NCBI GenBank assembly: GCA_964410725.1
Contig: CAYPID010000002.1
Span: 124,001-188,000, forward strand
Reading direction: 5' to 3'
Length of the DNA stretch: 64,000 nt
Source: CALAZP01 sp964410725
Lineage (GTDB): Bacteria > Bacteroidota > Bacteroidia > Chitinophagales > Saprospiraceae
Shown: one piece after another, positions 34,880 to 42,938 of the stretch
Layout of the letters: each line of letters opens with the position of its first letter
Numbering within the stretch: the stretch's first letter is position 1
Program-made: the position numbers and the translations under genes
The notes under the pieces: generated by a model
Told to the model about the DNA's origin: nothing
What the model saw: the letters and a program-made list of their open reading frames with translations, nothing else
Databases searched by the model: none

Positions 34880-37282
34880 ATGGGATATAAAAAATGGGGT
34901 GGCTGGATCACTCTCGTGCTTGCTTTCTTTGGTTCGCTTTTAGTCCTCCTTACTTTTCTTGTAAAAGTAGGTCTTTTTGGCCCTATTCCTTCAGATGAAG
35001 AATTGGCTAATATTCAAAATAATATTGCCACAGAAATCCTAGATAAATCCAATATTGTAATTGGAAGATTCTACGTGGAAAATAGAATTAACGCGCGCGA
35101 TGAGGAGATTTCTGAAAGGATCGCCCAAACTTTGATTGCGACAGAAGATGCCAGATTCTTCAACCATCGTGGTATAGATTTGAGAGCTTGGGCGAGAGTA
35201 TTTTTTAAAACTATTCTTTTGTCCAATAGCAGTTCAGGAGGAGGAAGTACCTTAAGTCAACAATTGGCTAAAAACCTTTATCCTAGAAAAAGTTACGCTC
35301 TTCTTTCTCTGCCTATTAATAAAATCCGCGAAATGCTAATCGCATTGCGGTTAGAAAAAATTTACTCAAAAGAAGATTTGCTTCGTTTGTATCTCAATAC
35401 CGTTCCTTTTAGTGACAACATTTACGGGATTAAAACTGCCTCGGCCAGGTTTTTTAATAAACCTCCACAAGAACTTAAATTTGAAGAAGTTGCTGTCCTA
35501 ATTGGGATGTTAAAAGCTAATACTCGATACAATCCTGTACGCAATCCCAATTTGGCATTGGAAAGGCGAAACACGGTTATAAACCAGCTATATAAAAATG
35601 GATATATCAGTGAAAATGAAAGTAAGGTGCTCAAGGAAAAACCTTTGACTTTGAATTACCAGAAGGAAAAAATGTCCAAAACTTTTGCAGGATACCTCAA
35701 GACTCACTTAGAACAAGAGTGCCACTCCTTACTTCATCAAGTCAAAAAAAATACAGGAACTTCTTACAATCTCTACACGGACGGGTTAAAAATTTATACA
35801 ACTATCTCTAACTCTATGCAACGAGCTGCCGAAAAAGCAGTGCAGCAAGAGATAAGTCAGTTACAATCAAATTTTGTCAGGGAATGGGGACCACAAAACG
35901 GACCCTGGACGAAGCAAGAAGTCATTAAAAAGGAAATAATTTCCTCCAAAAAATATCAACTACTAAAAAGACAAGGTTTATCCGAGAGAGAAATTGCCAC
36001 CATCTTCAAGACACCCGTTTCCATGGAGGTCTTTGATTGGTCTCAAGGAAGTAAATCTCTGAAAATGAGCCCTTTGGATTCTATTAGATATTATCTATCT
36101 CTTCTGAATGTAGGATTTTTGGCTATAAATCCAAAAAGTGGGGACATCCTAGCGTGGGTTGGGGGAATCGACCACAGATTTTTTCAATATGACCACGTGA
36201 AGTCTAAGCGCCAAGTTGGCTCCACCTTCAAACCCATTTTGTTTGCTCAGGCTCTAGAAAGTGGGTTACTGCCATGTGATTATATTGCCAACCAACCCAT
36301 CAACTTTCCAAAATACAACAACTGGCAGCCCAAAAATGCAGACCTCACTTATGGAGGGCTCTATTCTATGCAAGGGGCTTTAGCACAATCTGTTAATGTA
36401 GTAGCAGCAAGAATCATTGAAAGAATTGGGGCGAAAAAGGTTAGCCAATTGGCTATAAATTTAGGCATAGAAGACACTCCTGAATATCCATCCATTGCCT
36501 TGGGTGCTGTAGATGCTAGTCTTTTGGAAATGGTTAGTGCCTATACCGTTTTCGTCAATGATGGTCAACAACCGAATCCCAACCTAATTAAAAGAATTGA
36601 AGATTACCGAGGCAATATAATTTACCAAGCTCCCCAGCCAACTTTCCGACAAATTATTGAACCGGAACACGCGAGAATCATCAATACCTTTTTATCCTCT
36701 GCAATAGAAGAAGGAACCGGAAAAAGACTTCGGTGGACTTATCAGATTAAAGGTCCATTAGGCGGTAAAACAGGAACAACACAAAATCAATCAGATGGGT
36801 GGTTCATCGGGCTAACCCCTGATTTAATTGCAGGAGTTTGGGTAGGTGCATCCTCTCCCGAGATTCACTTTAAATCTCTTGGAACGGGACAAGGAGCTAA
36901 TTCTGCTTTACCTGTTTTTGGGAACTTTTTGTCTACCTATTTAAACGGGAAAAGCATATCCGGGAATTTTGAAAAACCATCGCAAACCTCACAAGCCCTT
37001 CTGAACTGTCCCCCTGTGCTGGAAGAAATAAACATTGCGGACCATATTCAAGAGGCCTTTGCCCAAAATCCAGATTTCTATCGGTCTGTTCTAGAGTCTA
37101 TGAATCTAAAAGAAAGTGATTTAGAAAACTTATCACTCGCTCAACCACAGGAATCCAAAGAAGAATATATCAACCGCCTGCAAGAAATTCAAAAAGGAAA
37201 AGAAAAAAGAACCGAAAGAAAAAACTTTTGGAGCAAACTGTTATTTAAAAACAACCAAAAGTCTGATGAAAACGAAAAATAA
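34880..37282 (+). CDS. Class A penicillin-binding protein (PBP1A-like transglycosylase/transpeptidase)
   Basis: This enzyme polymerises and crosslinks peptidoglycan. The 800-residue protein has one N-terminal membrane helix (WITLVLAFFGSLLVLLTFLV), a glycosyltransferase 51 domain with the catalytic Glu89 in ATEDARFFNHRGID and GGGSTLSQQLAKNLYPR, and a transpeptidase domain with the S448-T-F-K451 active-site motif, SVN (in LAQSVNVVAARI) and K630-T-G. A Lys/Glu-rich C-terminal tail ends the protein. It lies two bases after mnmG and overlaps the next gene by 17 bases, so the three genes are likely co-transcribed although their functions are unrelated. Confidence 0.96.
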   Translation: MGYKKWGGWITLVLAFFGSLLVLLTFLVKVGLFGPIPSDEELANIQNNIATEILDKSNIVIGRFYVENRINARDEEISERIAQTLIATEDARFFNHRGIDLRAWARVFFKTILLSNSSSGGGSTLSQQLAKNLYPRKSYALLSLPINKIREMLIALRLEKIYSKEDLLRLYLNTVPFSDNIYGIKTASARFFNKPPQELKFEEVAVLIGMLKANTRYNPVRNPNLALERRNTVINQLYKNGYISENESKVLKEKPLTLNYQKEKMSKTFAGYLKTHLEQECHSLLHQVKKNTGTSYNLYTDGLKIYTTISNSMQRAAEKAVQQEISQLQSNFVREWGPQNGPWTKQEVIKKEIISSKKYQLLKRQGLSEREIATIFKTPVSMEVFDWSQGSKSLKMSPLDSIRYYLSLLNVGFLAINPKSGDILAWVGGIDHRFFQYDHVKSKRQVGSTFKPILFAQALESGLLPCDYIANQPINFPKYNNWQPKNADLTYGGLYSMQGALAQSVNVVAARIIERIGAKKVSQLAINLGIEDTPEYPSIALGAVDASLLEMVSAYTVFVNDGQQPNPNLIKRIEDYRGNIIYQAPQPTFRQIIEPEHARIINTFLSSAIEEGTGKRLRWTYQIKGPLGGKTGTTQNQSDGWFIGLTPDLIAGVWVGASSPEIHFKSLGTGQGANSALPVFGNFLSTYLNGKSISGNFEKPSQTSQALLNCPPVLEEINIADHIQEAFAQNPDFYRSVLESMNLKESDLENLSLAQPQESKEEYINRLQEIQKGKEKRTERKNFWSKLLFKNNQKSDENEK

Positions 37283-39263
37283 CATCCACTATAATCAAGG
37301 CTCATTACAGGCCAAAACCTTAATAAATCTTTTTCGGTCGATTCTGTACCCTAGATTAATTGAGGAAAAAATGCTCATTCTTCTCAGACAGGGAAAAATT
37401 AGTAAATGGTTTTCTGGAATAGGACAGGAGGCCATTTCCGTTGGCGTTACCGAAGCCCTTCAAAAGGAGGATTTAATATTTACCATGCACCGAAATCTGG
37501 GAGTTTTTACCAGCAGGTCTGTTCCACTTAATCGCTTAGTCGCTCAATGGCAAGGCAAAATGGATGGTTTTACCAAAGGTAGAGACCGTTCTTTTCACTT
37601 CGGTGCTAAAGATTATGGAATTGTTGGAATGATTTCCCATCTGGGACCTCAACTCTCCTTAGCCGCTGGAGTAGCACTAGCCAATAAAATAAAAAACGAA
37701 CCCCTCATTAGTGTTGCCTTTACCGGCGAGGGAGGAACTAGTCAGGGAGAATTTCATGAAGCACTGAATGTAGCATCTGTTTGGCAATTGCCTGTGATTT
37801 TTATTATCGAAAACAATGGGTATGGTTTATCAACTCCAACTAACGAACAATACCATTGTGAACAATTAACTCAACGAGCATCTGGTTATGGAATGGATGC
37901 CATTAGAATTGATGGTAACAATATCCTGGAAGTCTATCAAACCATCCAAAATATCGCTAATGAAATAAGACATAACCCCAAACCGTGGTTGGTAGAGTGT
38001 CAAACATTTAGAATGAGAGGACATGAGGAAGCATCTGGCACCAAATACGTTCCCCCTCAAATGCTTAAAGATTGGGCTCAAAAGGATCCTGTTGAAAATT
38101 TTAGGTCATTTCTAATAAATGAAAATATTGCATCGGCCGAACACTTAATTACGATTGAAAATGAACTTAAACAATCGATCCAGTCACAAGTAGAACTGGG
38201 GTTCTTTTCGGAAGATCCCAACCCTTCTATTTCTGAAGAACTTAATGATGTTTACGCTCCTGTTGTCAAAAGTTCTAATACACTCCCCTCAGTTGGGAAA
38301 TCCTCTAGTAAGAGGATGATAGACGCTATCGCTGAAGGTCTTTCTTTAGCAATGGATAAACATCCAGATTTGATTCTTATGGGTCAGGATATTGCAGAAT
38401 ATGGAGGAGTATTCAAAGCAACTGAAGGGCTTGTTCATCAATTCGGAAAAATTAGAGTACGCAATACCCCGCTCTGTGAAAGCGCTATTGTTGGAATTGC
38501 CATGGGACTTTCTATCCGAAACATGAAGGCAATGGTAGAAATGCAATTTGCCGATTTTGTTTCTGTGGGATTCAATCAAATTGTGAATAATCTGGCTAAA
38601 TCTCATTATAGATGGGGTCAAAACGCTGATGTTGTCATAAGGATGCCCACAGGAGGCGGTGTAGGTGCTGGGCCTTTTCACTCTCAAAGTAATGAAGCTT
38701 GGTTTACCCATACTCCGGGTCTAAAAATTGTATATCCATCTAATCCCAAAGATGCTAAAGGTTTATTATTAGCCTCTTTTGAAGACCCCAATCCTATTAT
38801 GTTTTTTGAGCATAAGGCATTATACAGGAGTCTTTCTGACTTAGTCCCTGAGGAATATTATACCACTGAAATTGGTAAAGCATTGGAAGTTACTCAAGGA
38901 AATGATATTGGAATTATTACTTATGGTATGGGGGTTCACTGGGCATTGACATGTGTTAAAGAATTAAATATCCACGCCACTATTTTAGACCTTCGTACGC
39001 TTTTGCCTTTAGACTTGGAAGCGATCAAAAACGTGGTTGAGAAAACAGGTAAAATCCTAGTTCTACATGAAGACACTTTATTCGGTGGAATAGGCGGTGA
39101 AATTTCAGCCTTCCTTTCAGAATACTGTTTTGAACACTTGGACGCTCCTATCATTAGAGTGGGGGGACTAGATACGCCTATTCCATTTGCAAAACCCTTA
39201 GAAAATCAGTTTTTACCCCAAGAAAGGCTCAAAGAAGCCATCATTAAATTAATCCAATACTAA
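37266..39263 (+). CDS. Fused E1 alpha/beta of a 2-oxoacid dehydrogenase complex (branched-chain type)
   Basis: This TPP enzyme decarboxylates a 2-oxoacid, most likely the branched-chain oxoacids, and passes the acyl group to E2. The 665-residue protein joins both E1 halves: the alpha part (about 20-320) has the TPP-binding motif starting GEGGTSQGEFHEALN near 155 and closing in FIIENNGYG, and HRNLGVFTSR; the beta part (about 345-665) has GQDIAEYGGVFKATEGLV, TPLCESAIVGIAMGLSI, MPTGGGVGAGPFHSQSNEAW and EDTLFGGIGGEISAFL. Single-chain E1 is common in Bacteroidota. The GDG of the classic motif is GEG here. No E2 or E3 gene is nearby. The start overlaps the PBP gene by 17 bases. Confidence 0.92.
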   Translation: MKTKNNIHYNQGSLQAKTLINLFRSILYPRLIEEKMLILLRQGKISKWFSGIGQEAISVGVTEALQKEDLIFTMHRNLGVFTSRSVPLNRLVAQWQGKMDGFTKGRDRSFHFGAKDYGIVGMISHLGPQLSLAAGVALANKIKNEPLISVAFTGEGGTSQGEFHEALNVASVWQLPVIFIIENNGYGLSTPTNEQYHCEQLTQRASGYGMDAIRIDGNNILEVYQTIQNIANEIRHNPKPWLVECQTFRMRGHEEASGTKYVPPQMLKDWAQKDPVENFRSFLINENIASAEHLITIENELKQSIQSQVELGFFSEDPNPSISEELNDVYAPVVKSSNTLPSVGKSSSKRMIDAIAEGLSLAMDKHPDLILMGQDIAEYGGVFKATEGLVHQFGKIRVRNTPLCESAIVGIAMGLSIRNMKAMVEMQFADFVSVGFNQIVNNLAKSHYRWGQNADVVIRMPTGGGVGAGPFHSQSNEAWFTHTPGLKIVYPSNPKDAKGLLLASFEDPNPIMFFEHKALYRSLSDLVPEEYYTTEIGKALEVTQGNDIGIITYGMGVHWALTCVKELNIHATILDLRTLLPLDLEAIKNVVEKTGKILVLHEDTLFGGIGGEISAFLSEYCFEHLDAPIIRVGGLDTPIPFAKPLENQFLPQERLKEAIIKLIQY

Positions 39264-39269
39264 TATTAT

Positions 39270-39277
39270 TACTTTTG
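39270..39277 (+). promoter_or_regulatory. Putative -7 element of the DUF5606 operon (TACTTTTG)
   Basis: TACTTTTG fits TAnnTTTG and lies 34 bases before the ATG of the DUF5606 gene, in a 48-base gap, suggesting a new transcript starts here. Confidence 0.45.
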
Positions 39278-39311
39278 TACTCTTAACCATCCCTTAATTA
39301 AATAATTAATT

Positions 39312-39740
39312 ATGAAATTGGAAAATTTGGTTGCTGTCAGTGGTATGCCTGGCTTATTTAAAATGGCGGCCAATAGAAGCAATGGTCTCATTATCGAGGA
39401 CTTAAATACAGGAAAGCACAAGTTTGTTTCCGCTAGAAAACACCAATTTACCCCCTTAGAAACTACTGCTATCTACACAGATGATGGAGATTCCACTCCT
39501 TTAGCAAAAGTTTTCAGAAATATGTTTGAGCAATTGGAAGACAATCCTCCTTTAGAAGTGACTGCCAAAGCGGATGAATTGCATGAGTATTTTACTGACA
39601 TCCTACCTACTTATGATAAAAACCAAGTAAAAACCAGTGACATCCGAAAGGTAATTAAATGGTTTACCCTATTAAAAGAAATGGGGTGGACTCCTGAGGA
39701 AGAATCGAAAGAAGTATCAGAAGAAGAAAAGGAAAAATAG
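39312..39740 (+). CDS. DUF5606 domain protein
   Basis: The 142-residue soluble protein begins MKLENLVAVSGMPGLFKMAA and continues with LIIEDLNTGKHKFVSARKHQ, the conserved N-terminal part of DUF5606, a small domain found widely in Bacteroidota and of unknown function. The C-terminal half (DELHEYFTDILPTYDKNQVK, then DIRKVIKWFTLLKEMGWTPE) is helical and ends in an acidic, Lys/Glu-rich tail. The N-terminal beta-rich part could bind RNA or a small ligand, but that is a guess. It is followed after 11 bases by a glycosyltransferase gene. Confidence 0.85.
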   Translation: MKLENLVAVSGMPGLFKMAANRSNGLIIEDLNTGKHKFVSARKHQFTPLETTAIYTDDGDSTPLAKVFRNMFEQLEDNPPLEVTAKADELHEYFTDILPTYDKNQVKTSDIRKVIKWFTLLKEMGWTPEEESKEVSEEEKEK

Positions 39741-39750
39741 CCATCCATTC

Positions 39751-40506
39751 ATGTATAAAAACAAAAAAGTGGTAGCCGTTTTGCCTGCCTATAATGCTGC
39801 GCAAACTCTTTCCCAGACTTATGCTGAGATTCCTTTAGAATTGGTGGATGAGGTCATACTTTGCGACGATGCCAGCAAAGACGAAACGGTGGCACTCGCT
39901 AAAAAGCTGGGAATTGATCATATCATTGCTCATACCACTAATAAAGGATATGGTGGAAATCAAAAGTCTCTGTATAACCAAGCACTTGCCACTGGAGCAG
40001 ACATTATTATCATGCTTCACCCTGACTATCAATACACTCCAAAACTCATTCCCGCTATAGTCAATCTCATTGGTGAAGACTTATACGATGTCGTTTTAGG
40101 ATCGCGTATTTTGGGAAAAGGAGCCTTGAGAGGCGGAATGCCCCTGTACAAATATATTGCCAATAGAATTTTGACATTGATTCAAAATATCCTAGTCAAT
40201 CATAAATTATCTGAATACCACACAGGTTATCGAGCATTTTCGAAAAAAGTACTTTACCAAATCAATTTCAATCAAAATTCAGATGATTTTGTTTTTGATA
40301 ATGAAATGCTATCCCAGATTATCTATAATGATTTTAGGATTGGAGAGGTCAGCTGTCCCACTTCTTATTTTGAAGAGGCCTCTTCCATAAATTTTTCAAG
40401 AAGTGTAACTTATGGTTTAGGCGTTCTTCGGGTTTCCTTCACGCATCTTTTACAAAGGCTTAAAATACTTGATTTTCCAATGTATCAATCCCCCAAAGCC
40501 AAATGA
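39751..40506 (+). CDS. Family 2 glycosyltransferase (DPM1-like)
   Basis: The 251-residue protein shows a GT-A fold: KVVAVLPAYNAAQTL at the start, the nucleotide-binding ILCDDASKDET near 37-47, NKGYGGNQKSLYNQAL near 64-79 and the DxD-type LHPDYQYTPKLI near 92-103, followed by GSRILGKGALRGGMP and the acceptor-side YHTGYRAFSK. It resembles dolichol- or polyprenyl-phosphate mannosyl/glucosyl transferases, but lacks C-terminal membrane helices. Donor and acceptor are not determined. Its stop overlaps the start of the YdcF-like gene by four bases (ATGA). Confidence 0.88.
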   Translation: MYKNKKVVAVLPAYNAAQTLSQTYAEIPLELVDEVILCDDASKDETVALAKKLGIDHIIAHTTNKGYGGNQKSLYNQALATGADIIIMLHPDYQYTPKLIPAIVNLIGEDLYDVVLGSRILGKGALRGGMPLYKYIANRILTLIQNILVNHKLSEYHTGYRAFSKKVLYQINFNQNSDDFVFDNEMLSQIIYNDFRIGEVSCPTSYFEEASSINFSRSVTYGLGVLRVSFTHLLQRLKILDFPMYQSPKAK

Positions 40507-41255
40507 AAATAATTTACGTTATCCTGCAAACCGAATGGCAGCTATTTATACTCTCCATTTTGGTTCTTGGGTTAACTCTTTTCAAAAAATTGACTTGGGC
40601 CCAATGGGTGGGAATTTTATCCTTGAGTTATTTGATCCTTCTATGCAAGACTCCATTGGTAGACAATTGGCTTGAAAAATTGGAAAACGAATATCCCCCT
40701 TTAGAATTAACCGCATTGGACACCTCTTATGGTTATCGTATTGTTATACTAGGTTCGGGTGCCACATACGATCCAGATATTCCTCCGAATAGTTGGTTAG
40801 ATGCAGTTCTTGCCAAGAGATTCTTAGAAGGGCTCAAATGGCAATCTCAATTGCCTCATTCCACGATAGCAGGAATGGCTAGCGCCTTGGAAAGCTCAAT
40901 TTCACAAGCAGAAATGGTAGCTAAAACTGCCTTGCTATTTGGTGTCCCCCCATCGGATACCTTACAAATTCCTCAACCAACCAATACCAAAGAAGAAGCG
41001 CACTTCCTGTTTCAAAGAATTGGTGCCCAAACTATAATTTTATCAACCAGTGCATTTCACATGCCAAGGGCAAAAAAATGGTTTGAAAAAGAAGGCTTTA
41101 AAGTGATACCTGCCCCAACAGATTACCGCATTAAAAAAGATCCTAAAGGTTCTCACCGCTCCTGGGCGTGGAACTGGGACAGAATTGATTATTGGAATAT
41201 TCTAATCCATGAGTGGGCCGGAGCATTTCATTATTGGTTGAGCTCTTCCTCATAA
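40503..41255 (+). CDS. YdcF/SanA family membrane protein (DUF218)
   Basis: The 250-residue protein has two N-terminal membrane helices (about 10-30 and 35-52) and a DUF218 domain: RIVILGSGATYDPDIPPNSW, then AKRFLEGLKWQS, ASALESSISQAEMVAKTALLFGV in parts, IGAQTIILSTSAFHMPRAK and WFEKEGFKVIPAPTDYR. This fold is found in proteins implicated in envelope barrier function, with the exact reaction unknown. It overlaps the glycosyltransferase by four bases and its 3' end overlaps the convergent amidohydrolase by 25 bases. Confidence 0.87.
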   Translation: MKIIYVILQTEWQLFILSILVLGLTLFKKLTWAQWVGILSLSYLILLCKTPLVDNWLEKLENEYPPLELTALDTSYGYRIVILGSGATYDPDIPPNSWLDAVLAKRFLEGLKWQSQLPHSTIAGMASALESSISQAEMVAKTALLFGVPPSDTLQIPQPTNTKEEAHFLFQRIGAQTIILSTSAFHMPRAKKWFEKEGFKVIPAPTDYRIKKDPKGSHRSWAWNWDRIDYWNILIHEWAGAFHYWLSSSS

Positions 41256-42847
41256 TTTTTAACGTACCTTCCAGGAAAAACCCCTGTGTGGGCGCCGTTA
41301 TCCAATACTTGCACTCCATTGACAAAAACATCGTACACACCAGTGGCAAATTGTAAAGGTTCCTCAAAGGTAGCTTGATCGGCCACCTCTTCAGGGTCAA
41401 AAACCACTATATCAGCGTAGTACCCCTCCTTTAGTAATCCTCGATCCTTTAATCCTAAATTTTGAGCGGGAAGTCCACTTAATTTATGCACTGCTTCCGG
41501 TAAGGTAAGCAACTTTTCGTCTCGGGTATACTTACCCAAAACCCGTATGAAACTACCGAAAGCTCTGGGATGAGTTCTGAAATCCTTACTTATATCTGAA
41601 TACGATCCGGCATCTGAACAGAAAGACACCCAAGGTATTTGAACTTTCTTGGCTATGTTTTCTTCGGACATACTAAAATAGATGCACTGAATTCTACTGT
41701 CGTCCTCTATAATCAAATCAATAATAGTCTCTTCAGGAGATTGTCCTCTTTGCAAAGCCGCTTCAGCTATAGTCATGCCTCGATATAACTGTTCCATTGA
41801 ATCTCTATTAAATCCCACCATCAAAATTCCTGCTGGATCTTGTTCTTCTAATTCCAATCTTATATCCGCCAATAATCGCTCCCTAACAGCAGGCACCTTC
41901 ATTCGATTAATCCAAGCCCTATGTCCTCCCTCTTGAACCCAAGTAGGGATTACTCCAGTCAAGCCCGTAGAACTCGCATTATAGGTATAGATATCTGCCG
42001 TGACCCTTAACCCTTCCGATCTTGCTGCTTCCATTTTTTGTATAACACTATCCAACAAATGCCAATTAGGTTCCCGGGACGCTTTTAAGTGGTAGATTTC
42101 TGCGGGAATCGAGGCCTCTCTAGCAATAGTTAGGAACTCGTCTAGAGCTTCCATTAGATATTTATCCTCATTTCGCATGTGAGAAATATACTTGCCCTGA
42201 TACTGTTGAGCCACGCGACAAAGTTCAATTAATTCCTCGGTATCCGCATAATCACCTGGGGCATATATCAGTGAAGAACCTATACCCATTGCCCCTTCAG
42301 TCATAGCAGTTTTAACAATTTCTCGCATGCGCTCCAACTCGTCTTTCGTGGCTTTCCTATTCTCATACCCCACCGTTTGTATCCTAACGGTAGCCGCCCC
42401 TAAGTAAGAAGCGAAGTTTGTGGAAACTCCATTTTCCTCTAGCTTTTTCATGGCTTCGCCAAAAGATACATACCCCTCCTCTCCAGGTTTTCCCTTAGGA
42501 CCAGCCGATGTACCCTCTCCAAAAACTTCCAAAGTTACCCCTTGTTTGAGGTCACTTAAAGACCTTCCATCATCCATTAAGGAATTGTAGGCCCAACTGA
42601 GCATATTGATAAAACCAGGGCTAATAGCCTTGCCTCCCACGTCTATAATTTGATCAGCCTCTACTGGGCACTGTTTTCCAACATATACAATTTTGTCTCC
42701 CTTAATGACTACTTGTCCATCAAACCCCTCTTGACCTGTTCCATCCAAAATATATCCATTGCGCAACACCACATCTCCAACGATTGGTTCTTGAAATGAA
42801 CAGCCAAAAAACACCACCAAAAGGATCAAGTATATCAGGTATTTCAT
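41231..42847 (-). CDS. D-aminoacylase-like amidohydrolase lipoprotein with altered metal site
   Basis: The 538-residue protein starts at the ATG at 42847 (an upstream in-frame codon would overlap the divergent gene and spoil the signal). It has a lipobox, VVFFGC with Cys16, and the N-acyl-D-amino-acid deacylase fold: NGYILDGTG, IDVGGKAISPGF, HMRNE (H223), IYHLKAS (H253), WVSFCSDAGS (D412) and the C-terminal LLKEGYYADIVVFDPEEV and HTGVFPGRYV. The region after PGF that normally reads IDxHTH is INMLSWAY (residues 80-87), so both metal-binding His are gone, and the usual GNCG Cys is replaced in VFGEGTSAG. The retained His and Asp suggest a single-metal or altered enzyme. I recall a related subfamily with this same INMLSWA motif. 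It is probably periplasmic. Confidence 0.88.
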   Translation of the reverse strand: MKYLIYLILLVVFFGCSFQEPIVGDVVLRNGYILDGTGQEGFDGQVVIKGDKIVYVGKQCPVEADQIIDVGGKAISPGFINMLSWAYNSLMDDGRSLSDLKQGVTLEVFGEGTSAGPKGKPGEEGYVSFGEAMKKLEENGVSTNFASYLGAATVRIQTVGYENRKATKDELERMREIVKTAMTEGAMGIGSSLIYAPGDYADTEELIELCRVAQQYQGKYISHMRNEDKYLMEALDEFLTIAREASIPAEIYHLKASREPNWHLLDSVIQKMEAARSEGLRVTADIYTYNASSTGLTGVIPTWVQEGGHRAWINRMKVPAVRERLLADIRLELEEQDPAGILMVGFNRDSMEQLYRGMTIAEAALQRGQSPEETIIDLIIEDDSRIQCIYFSMSEENIAKKVQIPWVSFCSDAGSYSDISKDFRTHPRAFGSFIRVLGKYTRDEKLLTLPEAVHKLSGLPAQNLGLKDRGLLKEGYYADIVVFDPEEVADQATFEEPLQFATGVYDVFVNGVQVLDNGAHTGVFPGRYVKNYEEELNQ

Positions 42848-42938
42848 AAGATTACTTTTTATAAAAATACAACTTATTTTTCCATATCTGCCTTGACGGG
42901 ATATCTTAAAAGCCTTTGTACTTTTACGAAAAATAAAT

